A stretch of 64,000 nt of DNA from an uncultured Oscillospiraceae bacterium (GCA_910579545.1 CAJTVI010000002.1:49062-113061); one strand, 5' to 3'; shown: positions 9,260 to 16,951, counted from the stretch's first letter. The notes: a model not told the origin generated them from the letters alone. Made by a program: numbers and translations.

Positions 9260-9500
9260 CCGTACCGCCCTCCTGATTGCAATATTCCAGCAGCTTCTTT
9301 ACGGCGAGCAGGCCCGCGGGATCATCCACCACCATCTGCTGCAAATACAGCACCGCTCGGATTTCCGGCACCGTGATCCGGGGCAGCTCCGCCAGCATCA
9401 GCGGCGGTACAAACAGCATCAGGGCCGGGGGCAGCTCCGCCTCGCGGAACACCCGCACAAGACGCTCCATAAACTTCTCATGCTTCATTTTCCGTTCCAT
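9252..9500 (-). CDS. Small helical ICE protein of unknown function (82 aa)
   Basis: The ATG at 9500 follows AAAGGAG by eight bases; an in-frame ATG at 9518 lies within that ribosome site and is less likely. The protein is almost all helix (KFMERLVRVFREAEL, LMLFVPPLMLAELPR, EIRAVLYLQQMV). It is one of only two genes between 6855 and 13274 whose product does not end Glu-Arg (it ends GGTDG); its 3' end overlaps the next start, which may constrain it. Confidence 0.55.
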   Translation of the reverse strand: MERKMKHEKFMERLVRVFREAELPPALMLFVPPLMLAELPRITVPEIRAVLYLQQMVVDDPAGLLAVKKLLEYCNQEGGTDG

Positions 9501-9514
9501 GTACAAAACTCCTT

Positions 9515-10159
9515 TCATCGTTCGTCACGGCCGGCAGGGCGCGGCGGCCGGCTTTTCTGTGTTGCTTTCTTTTTCAGCCATTCCAGCATCGGGACAAGCT
9601 GCGGCACCTCCCGAAAACCGATGCTGTCCACATAGAACACCTGTGTGCTCTGCTTTCCGCGCACCACAACCACATCGCTGACGGACAGCGAGCGCATGGT
9701 CTGCGCGGCAGGGCGGTCGTCCCGGTTATGGCGGGCATAGATACCATCCAGCGTCATGCCCGGCTCCAGCGGCGCAGAATAGACACAAACATAGTCCTTG
9801 GCCGAAAGCTGGCTTTTTGCCCGCTCATAGGACAGGAACAGATAGTCCGCGCTGTTCTCGGTGGCCGGAATTTGGTATATCTCGTAGGTGCTGTCCCTGT
9901 CCTGCACAGGCGGCGCGGGTTCCTCCCGCACGCTGACGGCAGGGCAGTCGATTTCCTCCATCCATTCATCCGATTGCAGCAGCCGGTTGCCGTTTTCGTC
10001 CCGGTAAAGCACCACACAGACCGGCTCGCCGCAGTCGTTGGCGTCCAGTACGTCATGCAGGAACGCTTCTTCCTCGAAATAGTCTTTCACATCCCCGACG
10101 CCGTCCGCATACAGGTATTCAATGCTTGCGAGGGGGCGTTTCCATCGAATTTCATGCAT
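9515..10159 (-). CDS. YodL domain protein
   Basis: Encodes 214 residues from an ATG at 10159 with AGGAGG eight bases upstream. The first 85 residues (MHEIRWKRPLASIEYLYADG, then DYFEEEAFLHDVLDANDCG) form an N-terminal part that may be an LPD-type domain. From about residue 95 the sequence TYEIYQIP, YLFLSYERAKSQL, YVCVYSAPLEPGMTLDGIYA and LSVSDVVVVRGKQSTQVFYV matches the YodL-like domain found in many ICE proteins. Function is unknown. The tail is basic and ends GRDER. Confidence 0.75.
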   Translation of the reverse strand: MHEIRWKRPLASIEYLYADGVGDVKDYFEEEAFLHDVLDANDCGEPVCVVLYRDENGNRLLQSDEWMEEIDCPAVSVREEPAPPVQDRDSTYEIYQIPATENSADYLFLSYERAKSQLSAKDYVCVYSAPLEPGMTLDGIYARHNRDDRPAAQTMRSLSVSDVVVVRGKQSTQVFYVDSIGFREVPQLVPMLEWLKKKATQKSRPPRPAGRDER

Positions 10160-10173
10160 CGGTAATTCCTCCT

Positions 10174-10575
10174 TTAGCGCTCCAACAGCCAGCCTTTGCG
10201 CCCCAGCCGTTCGTCGGCGGGTTTGACGCGCGGATGCTGAGGCACAGCCATCCATGCGTCGCCCGTGTCCACAAGCTGCTCCGGATACAGATAGCGCCGC
10301 GAATACCGCTCGGCCTGCTTGCGGGTCAGCTCCCGCAGGCGCTGGCCGTCCCAGCCGCAGACAAAGGCGCGGCCCTTAAGAGCAAGCTGTTCGTTGATCG
10401 AACGGTTGAGCGGTAAGCCGTCCTGTATTTCGCTGCACACGAGGGCAATCACCTCATTGTCAAAGGGCAGCAGCATCTGGCGGTTGCCCTTGATAATTTT
10501 CTCCGCTGCCTCCGCCTCATCCCGGAAAGACGCGGTATACGGAGAATATCCCGGCTCCAATACAAGCACACGCAT
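10174..10575 (-). CDS. DUF3846 family protein
   Basis: Encodes 133 residues beginning MRVLVLEPGYSPYTASF, followed by the typical core IIKGNRQMLLPFDNEVIAL, VCSEIQDGLPLNRSI and GRAFVCGWD. This matches DUF3846, a small family of phage and ICE proteins of unknown role. The start at 10575 has AAAGGGGG upstream and overlaps nothing; the parB stop is 14 bases further upstream. The gene ends GWLLER. Confidence 0.8.
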   Translation of the reverse strand: MRVLVLEPGYSPYTASFRDEAEAAEKIIKGNRQMLLPFDNEVIALVCSEIQDGLPLNRSINEQLALKGRAFVCGWDGQRLRELTRKQAERYSRRYLYPEQLVDTGDAWMAVPQHPRVKPADERLGRKGWLLER

Positions 10576-10588
10576 TGTACTGCCCCCT

Positions 10589-11542
10589 TTACCGTTCCTG
10601 TCCAAGCTGGCGCTTTTTCAGATAGGCGTCCAGCACGCGGAAGATCTGCGCGATCATCTGCTCGGAGTTTTTCGCGGCGGGGAAGTAGCGGTGCAGCTTT
10701 GCCAATGGAATGCTGACCTGCTGCTCGCGCGGGGATACGCTCGGCGCGCGGGCGGTCATGATGTTTTTCAGCTTGTCCTCGTCCAAAGTGTTTTCCTTGC
10801 TGGCGGCCTTGAGCTGCTGGGCCTGTGACAAGGACGGTGTACATTCCTCGCTCTGGATGTACTCGAAAAACTGCTGCTGTTCCTCCGGGGCGAGATACGA
10901 AAGCTCCACGGCAGGATTGAATTTCAGCCGGTTTTGCTCGACCAGTTCCTGCAAGGGCGGGATGAGTTCGTTCAGGCGGATGTAGCGTTGGACTTGAGAT
11001 CGACTTTCTCCAGCATCATCTGCAACTTTCTCAACGGAAAAAGCCTCCGAAAAATTCTGCCCAACTTGGGCAGAATTTTTTGTTGGTCTGCCCGCCCTTC
11101 TCTTGATTGCCTCCAGCTTCATCTTGTACGCCTTTGCCTTTTCAATGGCGCTCACGTTCTCCCGCTGGCAGTTCGTATCCACCATGCGGATCACGGCGGT
11201 GTCATCGTCCATCTCCCGCACCAGCACCGGTAAGGTCTCGATGCCCGCCAGTTCACACGCCCGCTTGCGCCGGTGGCCCGCCACGATCTCATACCCGCCC
11301 TCCGGCCGGGGCCGCGCGATCAGCGGGGTGAGCACCCCATACTCTTTTACGCTCTCGACCATCTTCTGCATCTCCTCGTCATCCCGCACCTGAAACGGAT
11401 GGTTCGGGAATGGGTGCAGCTGGTCAAGCGGCAGATTTTGCACCTTTTCCAGTGCCGCTTCCTGCCGTTCCTCCTCGGTCGAAAACAGGCTATCGAGCGA
11501 GGGCAGGCTGATACTGCTTCCGTACACTCTGGACACGCTCAT
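10589..11542 (-). CDS. parB: ParB/Spo0J-type partition protein
   Basis: Encodes 317 residues. The CTP-binding ParB core is clear: HPFPNHPFQVRDDEEMQ, SVKEYGVLTPLIARP and the arginine motif EIVAGHRRKRACELAG, then ENVSAIEKAKAYK. A helix-turn-helix follows at about 180-200 (ESRSQVQRYIRLNELI). The C-terminal half is Gln-rich and likely dimerises. AAGGAGGTG lies eight bases before the ATG, inside the end of parA, so the 53-base overlap is real and the two are co-translated. Its likely job is to stabilise the excised, replicating element. It ends LGQER. Confidence 0.9.
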   Translation of the reverse strand: MSVSRVYGSSISLPSLDSLFSTEEERQEAALEKVQNLPLDQLHPFPNHPFQVRDDEEMQKMVESVKEYGVLTPLIARPRPEGGYEIVAGHRRKRACELAGIETLPVLVREMDDDTAVIRMVDTNCQRENVSAIEKAKAYKMKLEAIKRRAGRPTKNSAQVGQNFSEAFSVEKVADDAGESRSQVQRYIRLNELIPPLQELVEQNRLKFNPAVELSYLAPEEQQQFFEYIQSEECTPSLSQAQQLKAASKENTLDEDKLKNIMTARAPSVSPREQQVSIPLAKLHRYFPAAKNSEQMIAQIFRVLDAYLKKRQLGQER

Positions 11543-12314
11543 GTCCTGTCACCTCCTTTGCCAGCGCCAGATAGGCGAGAGACGCCTTGCCGGACGGATC
11601 GTAGTCCAGCGCGCTGCGCCCCACGCCCGTGCTTTCCGCTGTGCGCGTACAGATCGGGATTTCGCTCTTGTAGATGTGCAGCTGGTGGCCGTATGTCCGC
11701 CGCAGCGCCGCTCCCACATCCTTGGAAAGATTTGTCCGGCTGTCCACCATCGTCAGCACAATGCCGTCGATCTCTAACTTTGGGTTGATGCGCTTTTTCA
11801 CCATCTGGATGCTTTTCACCAGCGCGATCAGCCCTTTCATGGGGAAATGCTGCGCCTGCACCGGGATCAGTACCCTGTCGGCCGCCGCCAGTGCGCCGAC
11901 CGTCAGCAGGCCCAGCGACGGCATACAGTCGATCAGGCAGTAGTCGTACCGGTTCTGAAAAGGGGCCAGCGTATCCCGCAGGATGATCTCATGGCACATG
12001 GTATTGACCAGCTTCACGTCCATGTCGGCCAGCTCAATATCCGAGGGGATGTAGTCAACTCCCTCCTTGCTGTGCCGGACGCCGGACAGCCCTGCGTTTT
12101 CTTTGCCCGCGATCTCGGCGTCCATAAGGGTGGAAAGCGAGACGGGCAGGCTGTCCAAATCCTCACAGCCGAGATACGCGGTCAGATCCCCCTGCGGGTC
12201 GGCGTCCACCAGCAGCACGCGCTTGCCCTGCTGCGCCAGCGCCACGCCGAGGTTGACGGCGGTCGTTGTCTTGCCTACGCCTCCCTTCTGGTTGGCGATT
12301 GCGATTGTTTTCAT
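11490..12314 (-). CDS. parA: ParA-type partition ATPase
   Basis: Encodes 274 residues with the deviant Walker A motif KGGVGKTTTAVNLG at residues 10-24, the DADPQGDLT motif near 40, and Walker B-like DYCLIDCMPSLGLL near 120. It belongs to the Soj/ParA family, which pairs with ParB to segregate replicons. The ATG at 12314 is chosen because AAGGAGG lies seven bases upstream; the ATG at 12320 would touch that site. The gene overlaps parB at its 3' end and follows the Toprim gene by 12 bases. Confidence 0.92.
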   Translation of the reverse strand: MKTIAIANQKGGVGKTTTAVNLGVALAQQGKRVLLVDADPQGDLTAYLGCEDLDSLPVSLSTLMDAEIAGKENAGLSGVRHSKEGVDYIPSDIELADMDVKLVNTMCHEIILRDTLAPFQNRYDYCLIDCMPSLGLLTVGALAAADRVLIPVQAQHFPMKGLIALVKSIQMVKKRINPKLEIDGIVLTMVDSRTNLSKDVGAALRRTYGHQLHIYKSEIPICTRTAESTGVGRSALDYDPSGKASLAYLALAKEVTGHERVQSVRKQYQPALAR

Positions 12315-12326
12315 TGGCATCCTCCT

Positions 12327-13274
12327 TCAGCGTTCCGCGCCGCGCTCGGAAAGGGAGCGCAGCCGTGTTTGCAGATATTCGTTGTAGTCCTTGCCCTTGG
12401 GCGGCGGCAGGTCTTTTACCACATATCCCTGCGCGCTGTACTTTTCGACCAGCTTTTGGGCAAAGGCCCGCCCCGGCTCATCGGCGTCAAGACAAAGCTG
12501 AAGCGTTTTTATCTGTGGATGGCCTGTCAGAAACTGCTCCAGCGCGTGGTAGTTCAGCCCGCCGAGCGAGAGGTAATGCACGGTGCGCCAATCCCGGCCC
12601 GCCAGCAACCGCAGCGACGCGCCGGAAAGCGCGTCAATCGGGGCCTCGTACACCTCTACCCGCGCGGCATCCGGGTCGCGGGCCGGGATGCAAAAGCCAA
12701 ACCGCTTCTGGCTGCCCGCCACATCCCCGCGAAAATCCCCGCCGCATCCGCGCACACAGGCGTATTGCGGCACGTTTTGGTTATCCCTGCCGAGAAACAC
12801 GCAGTTCTTGTGACCTTTGTGGTCGGTCTGATAAAGCGTTCCCTGCTCGATGCAGTAGTTTAGAACCGGGTCACGGATGCCGCGCCCGCGCAGATACCGC
12901 AGCACCGCAACATTGTCCGCATCCCGCGGCGGCGCTGAAAAGGAAATGGGCGGCGGTTGATCTTTCAAGGCTTTTTCGTATGTCGAGCGCGCTGCTATGG
13001 CCGAAACCGGCGCAATCCCGCAAAGCTGCTGTACCGCGCTGACAAAATCAAGCCCCTTTACATGCACGAGGTAATTCAGCGCGTTTGTCCCGCCAAAGCC
13101 CTGACTGCACCAGTTCCATTTGCCGTTCTCACTGATCCGCAGGCTGTCATGTGTGCGGGTCTTGTACTCGTGCTGGCCCACCTTGACAAGCTCCTGCGGC
13201 TCATATTCCTGCATATACGCCAATATCCCGATCTGCCGCGCCTGTTCGATTTGCTGTTTCGTTACTTCGTTCAT
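12327..13274 (-). CDS. DUF3991/Toprim domain protein (primase-like)
   Basis: Encodes 315 residues. The N-terminal 80 residues carry a CHC2-like region without an obvious full zinc set (KWNWCSQGFGGTNALNYLVH). DUF3991 follows (VAVLRYLRGRGIRDPVLNYC). A Toprim-type domain occupies the C-terminal third, with VEVYEAPIDALSGASL giving the glutamate and LQLCLDADEPGRAFAQKL the DxD-like acidic motif. Such proteins are thought to act in priming or processing of element DNA. GGAGGAGG precedes the ATG. It lies just downstream of the replication initiator and iterons. Confidence 0.87.
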   Translation of the reverse strand: MNEVTKQQIEQARQIGILAYMQEYEPQELVKVGQHEYKTRTHDSLRISENGKWNWCSQGFGGTNALNYLVHVKGLDFVSAVQQLCGIAPVSAIAARSTYEKALKDQPPPISFSAPPRDADNVAVLRYLRGRGIRDPVLNYCIEQGTLYQTDHKGHKNCVFLGRDNQNVPQYACVRGCGGDFRGDVAGSQKRFGFCIPARDPDAARVEVYEAPIDALSGASLRLLAGRDWRTVHYLSLGGLNYHALEQFLTGHPQIKTLQLCLDADEPGRAFAQKLVEKYSAQGYVVKDLPPPKGKDYNEYLQTRLRSLSERGAER

Positions 13275-13300
13275 GATCCCTCCTCCAATGGTTTACTGTA

Positions 13301-13371
13301 CTGAAAAAGGCAGCCTGCCGCCCTGTAATCTTTACAGAGAAGCCGCTGCCTTGGCAGAAACCCTTTTTCAG
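13301..13371. other. Nested inverted repeats between rep and the Toprim gene (terminator and possible origin structure)
   Basis: A 10-bp outer arm CTGAAAAAGG (13301-13310) is matched by CCTTTTTCAG at 13362-13371. Inside it GGCAGC pairs with GCTGCC (13345-13350), and CTGTAA pairs with TTACAG around a three-base loop (13323-13337). Read on the minus strand, AAGGCAGC...GCTGCCTT followed by a T-run also looks like an intrinsic terminator for the rep transcript. With the iterons beside it, this could be part of a replication origin. Confidence 0.5.
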
Positions 13372-13409
13372 CATAGATAGACTGTCTTACTCCTGTAAGT
13401 CTTATTTGT

Positions 13410-13470
13410 TCGTGGTTTTCACGAATCCAGAATCGTGATTTTCACGACTCTTGAATCGCGGTTTTCACGA
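13410..13470. repeat. Three 23-bp-spaced iterons at the rep 3' end
   Basis: Three copies of a 15-bp imperfect palindrome begin at 13410 (TCGTGGTTTTCACGA), 13433 (TCGTGATTTTCACGA) and 13456 (TCGCGGTTTTCACGA), exactly 23 bp apart. The third overlaps the last bases of the rep coding sequence. In known RepA_N replicons the origin consists of repeats within the rep gene, so these are likely initiator binding sites and the plasmid-like origin of the element. The origin role is inference. Confidence 0.7.
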
Positions 13471-13833
13471 ATCTTGCCCAGGTGGCATCATAAAGTTCTT
13501 GAGATAGATTAAGCTGGGCTTGCCGAGGCCGCGCCGCTTGCGCTCGATTAGCCCCGCCTTGTGTTCCAGTTCGGCAAGCAGCTTTGTGGCCTTGTTGTCG
13601 GCACAGCCAAGGGATTCCATGACCTCCTCCAGCGGGAAGATGATGTATACCCGGCCTGCATAGTCCAGCCATTTGTTTTTCAGCGAGAGGCTCATCCGGT
13701 CAAGCAGGATGCCATACAGCAGCTTTGCGTCTGTGGATATGCCCCTGAATCGCTTGTCCGAAAACAGCGTTTTGGGAATGCGGTAAAAGGCAAACTGCTC
13801 GGCCTGTTGGCCGTAGAAGTAGTCAAAGGCCAT
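13465..13833 (-). CDS. repA: RepA_N-type replication initiator, N-terminal domain only
   Basis: Encodes 122 residues: MAFDYFYGQQAEQFAFYRIP, then GISTDAKLLYGILLDRMSLS, GRVYIIFPLEEVMESLGCAD and ELEHKAGLIERKRRGLGKPS. This is the winged-helix N-terminal domain of replication initiator A proteins. Family members on Tn1549-like elements are generally about twice as long, continuing past the KNF motif; here translation stops ten residues after it, in the first iteron read on the minus strand. The open continuation KSRENHDSGFVKTTNK lies in frame past the stop. It may be a truncated or readthrough-dependent form. Confidence 0.8.
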   Translation of the reverse strand: MAFDYFYGQQAEQFAFYRIPKTLFSDKRFRGISTDAKLLYGILLDRMSLSLKNKWLDYAGRVYIIFPLEEVMESLGCADNKATKLLAELEHKAGLIERKRRGLGKPSLIYLKNFMMPPGQDS

Positions 13834-14059
13834 GCCGCTTGCCGCGCCCTCTCAGTTTTACGTTTTCGTGGGCGCGCAAAACCTCCTTGGTACACCAGCC
13901 GATGCAGGGGGAATCCCGCCCATACGGGCAGCCCTCACATTCGCTGCGGGATTTTTCTGGCGTGACGGTTTCATCATAAGGGCAGGGAGCACCCTCAAAC
14001 TCGCACCCGCGCATCCGGCTATGCCAGTAAAGGCAGTAGATGCAGTCTCGCCGCCGCAT
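13823..14059 (-). CDS. Small cysteine-rich protein, first gene of the ICE operon
   Basis: Encodes 78 residues from the ATG at 14059 with ten cysteines, most in pairs (CIYCLYW, CEGCPYG, PCIGWC), suggesting a zinc-bound knuckle. A strong AAAGGAGG lies at 14089-14096, far from this ATG but exactly eight bases from an in-frame CTG at 14080, so the true product may start there and read KSKKPQMRRRDC. The 3' end overlaps repA by 11 bases. Similar small Cys-rich proteins precede repA in related elements; the function is unknown. Confidence 0.6.
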   Translation of the reverse strand: MRRRDCIYCLYWHSRMRGCEFEGAPCPYDETVTPEKSRSECEGCPYGRDSPCIGWCTKEVLRAHENVKLRGRGKRHGL

Positions 14060-14401
14060 CTGAGGCTTTTTGCTTTTCAGTGTAATGACCTCCTTTGGTT
14101 TTGTTTTTGGGTATAAAAATAGCGCCCAACGACCGGATAGATCGCTGGACGCCGATTGGGTGAATAGGTGTTTCTTATGTCAATCCACCATCGCTTTTGA
14201 TATGCGGCTTTGGGAGGGGCGTCTGCCGTTTTTTTCTAAAAAAGAAAAGATTTTTGAAAAAATCTGATTTTTCCGAAAACCTTGAGATTGCTTGCTTTTC
14301 CAAATCGCATGGGGTATAATCCCAAGTGTATTGCGGGTTTGTACGGCTTTTAGTGGTATTCAGATTACCAGATCGGGCTTTATCTGCCGTTTGGGTGTAA
14401 G

Positions 14402-14458
14402 CACTTAAAATCCCTCGGCAGCAATGCCATACCGGTTCGAGCCCGGTTAGCGGCACCA
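14402..14458 (+). other. Right attachment site of the ICE: 3' part of a tRNA-Leu(UAA) gene
   Basis: From the anticodon region (ACTTAAAATCCC) through the variable arm (TCGGCAGCAATGCCA), the T-arm (CCGGTTCGAGCCCGG) and acceptor end (AGCGGCACCA) the sequence matches a tRNA-Leu. The D-arm and 5' acceptor strand are missing upstream, so it is not a working gene. A partial tRNA 3' end is the hallmark of a tyrosine-recombinase attachment site. The intact tRNA should be at the other end of the element, left of the window. Confidence 0.8.
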
Positions 14459-14483
14459 CGTCGGAATGGACTTCGCTCCATTC

Positions 14484-14512
14484 AAAAAGCCCGGTCGCGC
14501 GACCGGGCTTTT
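14484..14512 (+). terminator. Intrinsic terminator of the tRNA-Leu locus
   Basis: A 13-bp perfect stem, AAAAGCCCGGTCG pairing with CGACCGGGCTTTT, ends in a T-run. It lies 25 bases past the tRNA 3' end and so marks original chromosome sequence beyond the ICE junction. Confidence 0.75.
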
Positions 14513-14600
14513 CTCGTGCCGCTCCGTCATTCCTCCTTTTCTCCACGAAATTTTGCTTCGCAAACTTTTGCGGGGGCCCCGCGGCCCTGCGGGCCGCTTT

Positions 14601-14633
14601 CGCAAGCGCCATATCGCTTGCGGCGGTTTTTTT
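14601..14633 (+). terminator. Hairpin with T-run, related to the terminator after tRNA-Gly
   Basis: CGCAAGCG pairs with CGCTTGCG, followed by GCGG and seven Ts. The sequence closely matches the terminator at 28249-28287, which suggests a dispersed terminator family. The rest of 14513-14767 holds further GC-rich inverted repeats (GCGGCCCTGCGGGCCGC) and no gene. Confidence 0.5.
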
Positions 14634-14767
14634 ATAAAAAGCCACCGCGCGCTCATCCTGCTGCGGCTCCTTTTCCCCGCGGCCCTGCGGGCCGCGGCTA
14701 CAAACTGCGCTTTGCGCAAACAGCCCGGTCCTGCGGCCGCGCCCTGGCAAAACAGGAGGGAAGTCAA

Positions 14768-15484
14768 ATGACAAAAAAACCGTATGCCGCGCTGGCGCTG
14801 TGCGCCCTGCTGGCCGCCTGCGGCGTATCCTCCGGCACGGGCAGCGCCCCGCCGGAGGATTATTGGGACTCGCTGCCCGAGCACCCGCCCTTTGATTACT
14901 TTACGGTTTGCTGGTACGGCACGATGGAATCGCGGGTGTTCAGCGAAGAGAGCGAGATCGATTACTTTTTGTCGGAGGAGCTGTATTTTTTGACCCACAG
15001 AGGGTTCGGGTTCGGGCTCGGGTTCGAGTCCGGGCGCGGGCCAAACGACAGCTGGGACTGGAGCTACGGCGATTGTGACTGGACCCTCTTTGAGAATATT
15101 TCGAGGCTGGAGGCCGACCAGCCCATTTTTAAGGCGGCGCTCGAAGTGCCGGACCCCACCGAAGATCTGCAGCGGGAGTTTGTGGAAAACGAGACCCCCT
15201 GGGTCAAGTTCGTCTGGTCGGTAAACGCCCTTGTCCGCCCGGACGGCAGCATAGGCATTCTGGACAGGTATCTGGAAAAAATGCCGGGCGATACCATCCG
15301 GACCCTTCGACAGATTGCCATCTTTCTGGAATCGCCGCAGGAGGAAGGACGCCTGGACTGTGTGATCTTTACGCAGGACCCCGAGACCGGGGAGTATCTT
15401 TATTGGAATGCCTCTGTCAAGCCCGGGCTGGGCAGTTGGTTTATGCAGGAGCTGGAGATGTACGCCTGGCACCGAATCTTATAA
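14768..15484 (+). CDS. Putative lipoprotein of unknown function (238 aa)
   Basis: Starts at ATG 14768 behind AGGAGGG. The first 18 residues are a lipoprotein signal ending in the lipobox LLAAC, so the mature protein should be anchored outside the membrane by Cys18. The rest is acidic and aromatic, with a Gly/Phe-rich stretch (GFGFGLGFESG) and a final segment GEYLYWNASVKPGLGSW. I do not recognise a domain. It is followed 32 bases later by a second lipoprotein, so the two probably form a unit. Confidence 0.65.
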   Translation: MTKKPYAALALCALLAACGVSSGTGSAPPEDYWDSLPEHPPFDYFTVCWYGTMESRVFSEESEIDYFLSEELYFLTHRGFGFGLGFESGRGPNDSWDWSYGDCDWTLFENISRLEADQPIFKAALEVPDPTEDLQREFVENETPWVKFVWSVNALVRPDGSIGILDRYLEKMPGDTIRTLRQIAIFLESPQEEGRLDCVIFTQDPETGEYLYWNASVKPGLGSWFMQELEMYAWHRIL

Positions 15485-15516
15485 AGCCTGCGGTTTGCCG
15501 CATCAGGAGGTTTGCC

Positions 15517-16869
15517 ATGAACAAAGCCCTGCGGGCAGTGAGACAATTTGCGGCGCTGGCGCTGTGGGCCTGCCTTTTGGCGGGCTGCGCGCGGGTCTCG
15601 CCGGGCAGTGCCGCCGCCCCGAGCGCAAGCGCCTCTGTGCCGGGGCCGGCCGCCGCTTTTAGCGCCGCGCAGCTGCCAGACGAGCCGCTGCCGCCCATTG
15701 AGGAGGAGACCTTAGACGAGCTTGAAGCTTTTTTGAACGACAGCAAGGTGCTCAGCTGGCTGAACCCGGATTCCCTCAAAGGCATCTATGCGGGCGAGGC
15801 CCCCTCCAGCGGCCCTCGCGGCGCAGTCTCGCTGGTCCTCCTCGCACACGCAAGGAGCCATCAGATCCCCATCCCCACAACAGAGGACGGCGTCCCCTAT
15901 TTTGCGATCGGGGAGTTTGCCGCCGCCTCCAGGGAGCTGTTTGGCCCCTCGCATTCTTACGATTTCGCGGCCCTTGCCGCAGAAATAGCCGACCCGGTCC
16001 CGGAGGGGTCGCTCTGTGTCACGAGCGGGTATGGTTTGAATGTATCCCTGATCCTGATCGACCGCGAGAGCGTATCCTCCGAACAGGGAAACTATTCTGT
16101 GTGGATCAACTATTACAGTTTCCCTACGGGCGATTATTTGACAGATCACTGCCGCAAGAAACTCGTCTTCCGGCTGAATACCGCCTGCGAATACTCCCCC
16201 ATCCAGTTGATCTCCATCACCGATGCACCGGCCATCTCCGCGTTCGGGCCGGTCTCTCCCGGTGATGCGCAGGACCCCGATGGGCCGCAGGCCCTGATCG
16301 AACCGGCGGTCTGGGACAAGATCGAGACCTTTTTGAACAAGGACCAGCCGTTTGCCCTGCTGGAACCGGGGGCGCTGGAACAGATCGAGGCCGGAGGCAC
16401 ACCCGAGGGCGCGTACAAGCTTACCGCCCATACGATCATTTCCTATATCGAGACCAACCGGCTTCCCGCTGGCCAGTTGGATGGCGGCTTTTACTATTTC
16501 CCCATCGAGGATTTTGTCACCGCCTCCAAAGAGCTGTTTGGGCCCTCGTGTTCCTGCGATTTTGCGGCCATTGCCGCCGAAAGGGCCGACCCGATCCCGG
16601 AGGGGATGCTCTATGCGGGGGTAGGGTACAATATGGAGATGCACCTGTATCTCATCGACCGAAATACCGTAACGCTTGAGCAGGGTACCTACTCGGTATG
16701 GCTGGACGACTATGCCTTTTATCCTGCCGGGGGCTTCTTAAATGACACGGTGGAGCTGACCCGCAGAAAGCTTACCTTCCGGCTCAACGGGGAGTATCGG
16801 TATTCCCCCATCCAGCTGGCCGGCTGCCAGACGGCGCCGGCCGACACCGTCCCCGCGCAGGGCGGGTAG
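15517..16869 (+). CDS. Lipoprotein with a duplicated ~190-residue domain (450 aa)
   Basis: ATG 15517 follows AGGAGG. The signal peptide ends in LLAGC. After an Ala/Pro/Ser linker two homologous halves follow: the first near residues 70-245 (AAASRELFGPSHSYDFAALA, then ADPVPEG, YSVWINYYSF, KLVFRLN, EYSPIQL) and the second near 275-440 (TASKELFGPSCSCDFAAIA, ADPIPEG, YSVWLDDYAF, KLTFRLN, RYSPIQL). The family is not recognised. It lies directly after another lipoprotein gene with a usual ribosome site. Confidence 0.7.
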   Translation: MNKALRAVRQFAALALWACLLAGCARVSPGSAAAPSASASVPGPAAAFSAAQLPDEPLPPIEEETLDELEAFLNDSKVLSWLNPDSLKGIYAGEAPSSGPRGAVSLVLLAHARSHQIPIPTTEDGVPYFAIGEFAAASRELFGPSHSYDFAALAAEIADPVPEGSLCVTSGYGLNVSLILIDRESVSSEQGNYSVWINYYSFPTGDYLTDHCRKKLVFRLNTACEYSPIQLISITDAPAISAFGPVSPGDAQDPDGPQALIEPAVWDKIETFLNKDQPFALLEPGALEQIEAGGTPEGAYKLTAHTIISYIETNRLPAGQLDGGFYYFPIEDFVTASKELFGPSCSCDFAAIAAERADPIPEGMLYAGVGYNMEMHLYLIDRNTVTLEQGTYSVWLDDYAFYPAGGFLNDTVELTRRKLTFRLNGEYRYSPIQLAGCQTAPADTVPAQGG

Positions 16870-16913
16870 CCGGGGCGCCTGCCGTTTGCGGTTCGGTCAA
16901 GATCTGGCCTTGC

Positions 16914-16951
16914 AAAAAAAGAGGGGGCGGTGCGCCTTGAGCGCACCGCCC
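16914..16951 (-). terminator. Terminator of the sugar ABC transporter operon
   Basis: On the minus strand GGGCGGTGCGC pairs with GCGCACCGCCC (11 bp) and is followed by a run of seven Ts. It lies 50 bases past the last permease gene. On the plus strand there is no T-run, so it should act one way only. Confidence 0.75.

Noticed and set aside
13410..13470. CRISPR-like or phage operator array at the iterons
   Set aside because: The unit is a 15-bp palindrome at a rep gene end with constant 23-bp period, better explained as iterons.
14402..14458. A functional tRNA-Leu gene
   Set aside because: The D-arm and 5' acceptor strand are absent upstream; only the 3' half is present, as in an attachment site.
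1..14458. Prophage
   Set aside because: No capsid, tail, terminase or lysis genes; the gene set (ParA, ParB, RepA, DUF3846, YodL, TnpV, large methylase/helicase) is that of conjugative elements.
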